Positions 6,878 through 7,818 of a DNA stretch of 7,818 bases are shown here, one piece after another (the first letter of the stretch is position 1; every line of letters begins with the position of its first letter). The notes beneath the pieces were generated by a model. That model saw only the letters and a list, made by a program, of their open reading frames with translations. It had not been told where the DNA came from and ran no database searches. The translations under genes were made by a program, and so were the position numbers. The DNA comes from JBLHKE01 sp047619485. GTDB taxonomy: Bacteria; Verrucomicrobiota; Verrucomicrobiia; Verrucomicrobiales; DEV007. The DNA lies in NCBI GenBank assembly GCA_047619485.1, contig JBLHKE010000359.1, forward strand, positions 1-7,818, written 5' to 3'.

Positions 6878-7369
6878 TTATTCCTTCTTGCCCGCGTTTT
6901 TCTCTGTGACCTTCTTCGTGACCGCCGCTTTTTTCTTTGTTGGCTCCAACAGCTTCCCCGCGATCCTTGCGGAGTCGACGAGATTGTGGATGTAAGCCTG
7001 ATCGTCGGCGGAGAGTTTCGTTAGCGGCAGGGTGTAGTCTTTCTTCCCGATTAGGAGTTTAATCTTCTCGTCTCTAATAATACTGACCTTGCCCGTCTTT
7101 GCCTCACGCTCGAATGCCAGGAGCGAACCGGTGATCGGTTTGCCCTTCTTCTTGTCGCTGCTCTTCCAGACCCGCTTTGGGCTCACCGCCACCATCTGGA
7201 TCGTCTTGATTTTTTTGACCACCGTCTTCGCTGGATCGGTCTTCGGGATGACGTTGATATCATTCGAGTCGAAGCCGTTACCCCCACCAATACTGCGCTT
7301 TTGTGAATAAGCGCTGGTGGCGAGACAGGCCGCACAGGCGATAAGGGAGAGTCGGATAAGTGGGGTCAT
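6878..7369 (-). CDS. Small secreted protein with SHD1-like domain
   Basis: A 163-residue protein of unknown function, likely exported. The N-terminus MTPLIRLSLIACAACLATSAYS is a signal peptide with probable cleavage after AYS (before Gln23). A lipoprotein reading at Cys12 or Cys15 is possible but less likely because the hydrophobic stretch continues beyond them. Residues about 63-130 resemble the SHD1-like (SLA1 homology) domain: a basic RVW start (W68), a Gly/Lys turn, a beta-strand stretch (KVSIIRDEKIKLLIGKK) and the characteristic ending LPLTKLSADDQAYI (114-127). In Planctomycetes and Verrucomicrobia such domains occur in many exported proteins and may mediate protein binding; that is family knowledge. 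The last 20 residues are Lys-rich. Its ATG overlaps the stop of the upstream hydrolase gene as ATGA, and an AAGGAG (7381-7386) lies 11 bases upstream inside that gene, so translational coupling is likely. Domain call moderate, gene call good. Confidence 0.8.
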   Translation of the reverse strand: MTPLIRLSLIACAACLATSAYSQKRSIGGGNGFDSNDINVIPKTDPAKTVVKKIKTIQMVAVSPKRVWKSSDKKKGKPITGSLLAFEREAKTGKVSIIRDEKIKLLIGKKDYTLPLTKLSADDQAYIHNLVDSARIAGKLLEPTKKKAAVTKKVTEKNAGKKE

Positions 7370-7818
7370 GGTTGGGTTTTCTCCTTGGTCTTGGTTACGA
7401 GCGCTTTTGCGTCTTTCTTGAGGGCTGCTGCGACGGTCTTCGCGATCACGGTCGCCCCGTCTTTATTCGGGTGCACCTTGTCTGGGAAGAACTCTTTCTT
7501 GCCGTCGAGTGCCTGGTAGAGATCGATGATCGCACAGTCTTCCTGTTTCGCGACGTCGCGGATGATCGGGATCAATTCGTCTTTAATTACGCTGTCGCGT
7601 ATCCCCCAACGTTCTGGAAATACCGGCACGGGTAGGCAGAGGAAGATTTGTGGCTTCGACGGGAGACTACGAAACACAGCGACCATCGCCTTGAGGTCGG
7701 TAGCCACCTGCTCCTTGTGCTTCCAGTTCTTCGGCTTGGTGTCGTTGGTGCCGAGCTTGATGACGACGATCTCTGGCTGCCACTCGATTGCGCCATGGTA
7801 TTGCTTCGTCGTCCAGTA
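7366..7818 (-). CDS. SGNH/GDSL-type hydrolase, N-terminal part missing
   Basis: The C-terminal 150 residues of an SGNH-fold esterase/acylhydrolase. The frame is open to the right edge of the window, so the first usable GTG at 7707 is internal. Block III is visible as IVVIKLGTND (GTND encoded at 7741-7752; Gly and Asn form part of the oxyanion hole). Block V is visible as FFPDKVHPNKDG, with the catalytic Asp and His of the D-x-x-H motif encoded at 7471-7482. Block I with the nucleophilic Ser (GDS) and block II with the Gly lie off the window. In the family these enzymes remove acetyl or acyl groups from carbohydrates, such as sialate or xylan acetyl esters, or from lipids; the visible part does not fix the substrate, and the lost N-terminus probably held any signal peptide. 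The Lys-rich tail ends in the ATGA overlap with the secreted SHD1-like gene, so the two are probably one transcript. Confidence 0.92.
   Translation of the reverse strand, partial: YWTTKQYHGAIEWQPEIVVIKLGTNDTKPKNWKHKEQVATDLKAMVAVFRSLPSKPQIFLCLPVPVFPERWGIRDSVIKDELIPIIRDVAKQEDCAIIDLYQALDGKKEFFPDKVHPNKDGATVIAKTVAAALKKDAKALVTKTKEKTQP

Overview
The window looks like chromosomal DNA of a Verrucomicrobiota bacterium or a close PVC-group relative. It is fairly GC-rich and gene-dense. Three things point this way: the FtsH sequence style (in particular a GHGMGGGHDERE stretch after Walker B), a small secreted protein that resembles the SHD1-like proteins common in Planctomycetes and Verrucomicrobia, and an SGNH hydrolase of a type often seen in those groups. 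The assignment rests on remembered family features, not on a search. No rRNA, tRNA, CRISPR array, insertion sequence, phage gene or plasmid gene is visible.

Layout. The left edge cuts the 5' end of a + strand folE2 gene (1-738; GTP cyclohydrolase IB). It converges, across about 94 bases holding two small hairpins, on a very long - strand gene (833-4468). That gene encodes a 1211-residue single-chain transporter with a TerB-like helical domain, an uncharacterised beta-rich/FHA-like region, an ABCG-type ATPase and an ABC-2 type permease. A 233-base divergent intergenic region (4469-4701) carries a good sigma70-like promoter for the + strand gene ftsH (4702-6756; membrane AAA+ zinc protease). 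ftsH converges, across about 120 bases with two strong related hairpins, on a two-gene - strand unit. The unit consists of an SGNH/GDSL hydrolase cut by the right edge (7366-7818) and a small secreted SHD1-like protein (6878-7369), joined by an ATGA stop/start overlap.

How the genes fit together. folE2 supplies the first step of pterin/folate (and queuosine) synthesis, and ftsH is membrane protein quality control; both are housekeeping genes. The two right-edge genes are probably co-translated, and the smaller product is clearly exported, so a role outside the cytoplasm is likely. The TerB-ABCG transporter stands alone as a monocistronic gene of unknown substrate and is the most unusual item here. 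Nothing amounts to a clearly new multi-gene system. The best leads are the domain architecture and altered ATPase motifs of that transporter, its large extracytoplasmic insert, and an inverted repeat lying between the -35 and -10 boxes of the ftsH promoter.
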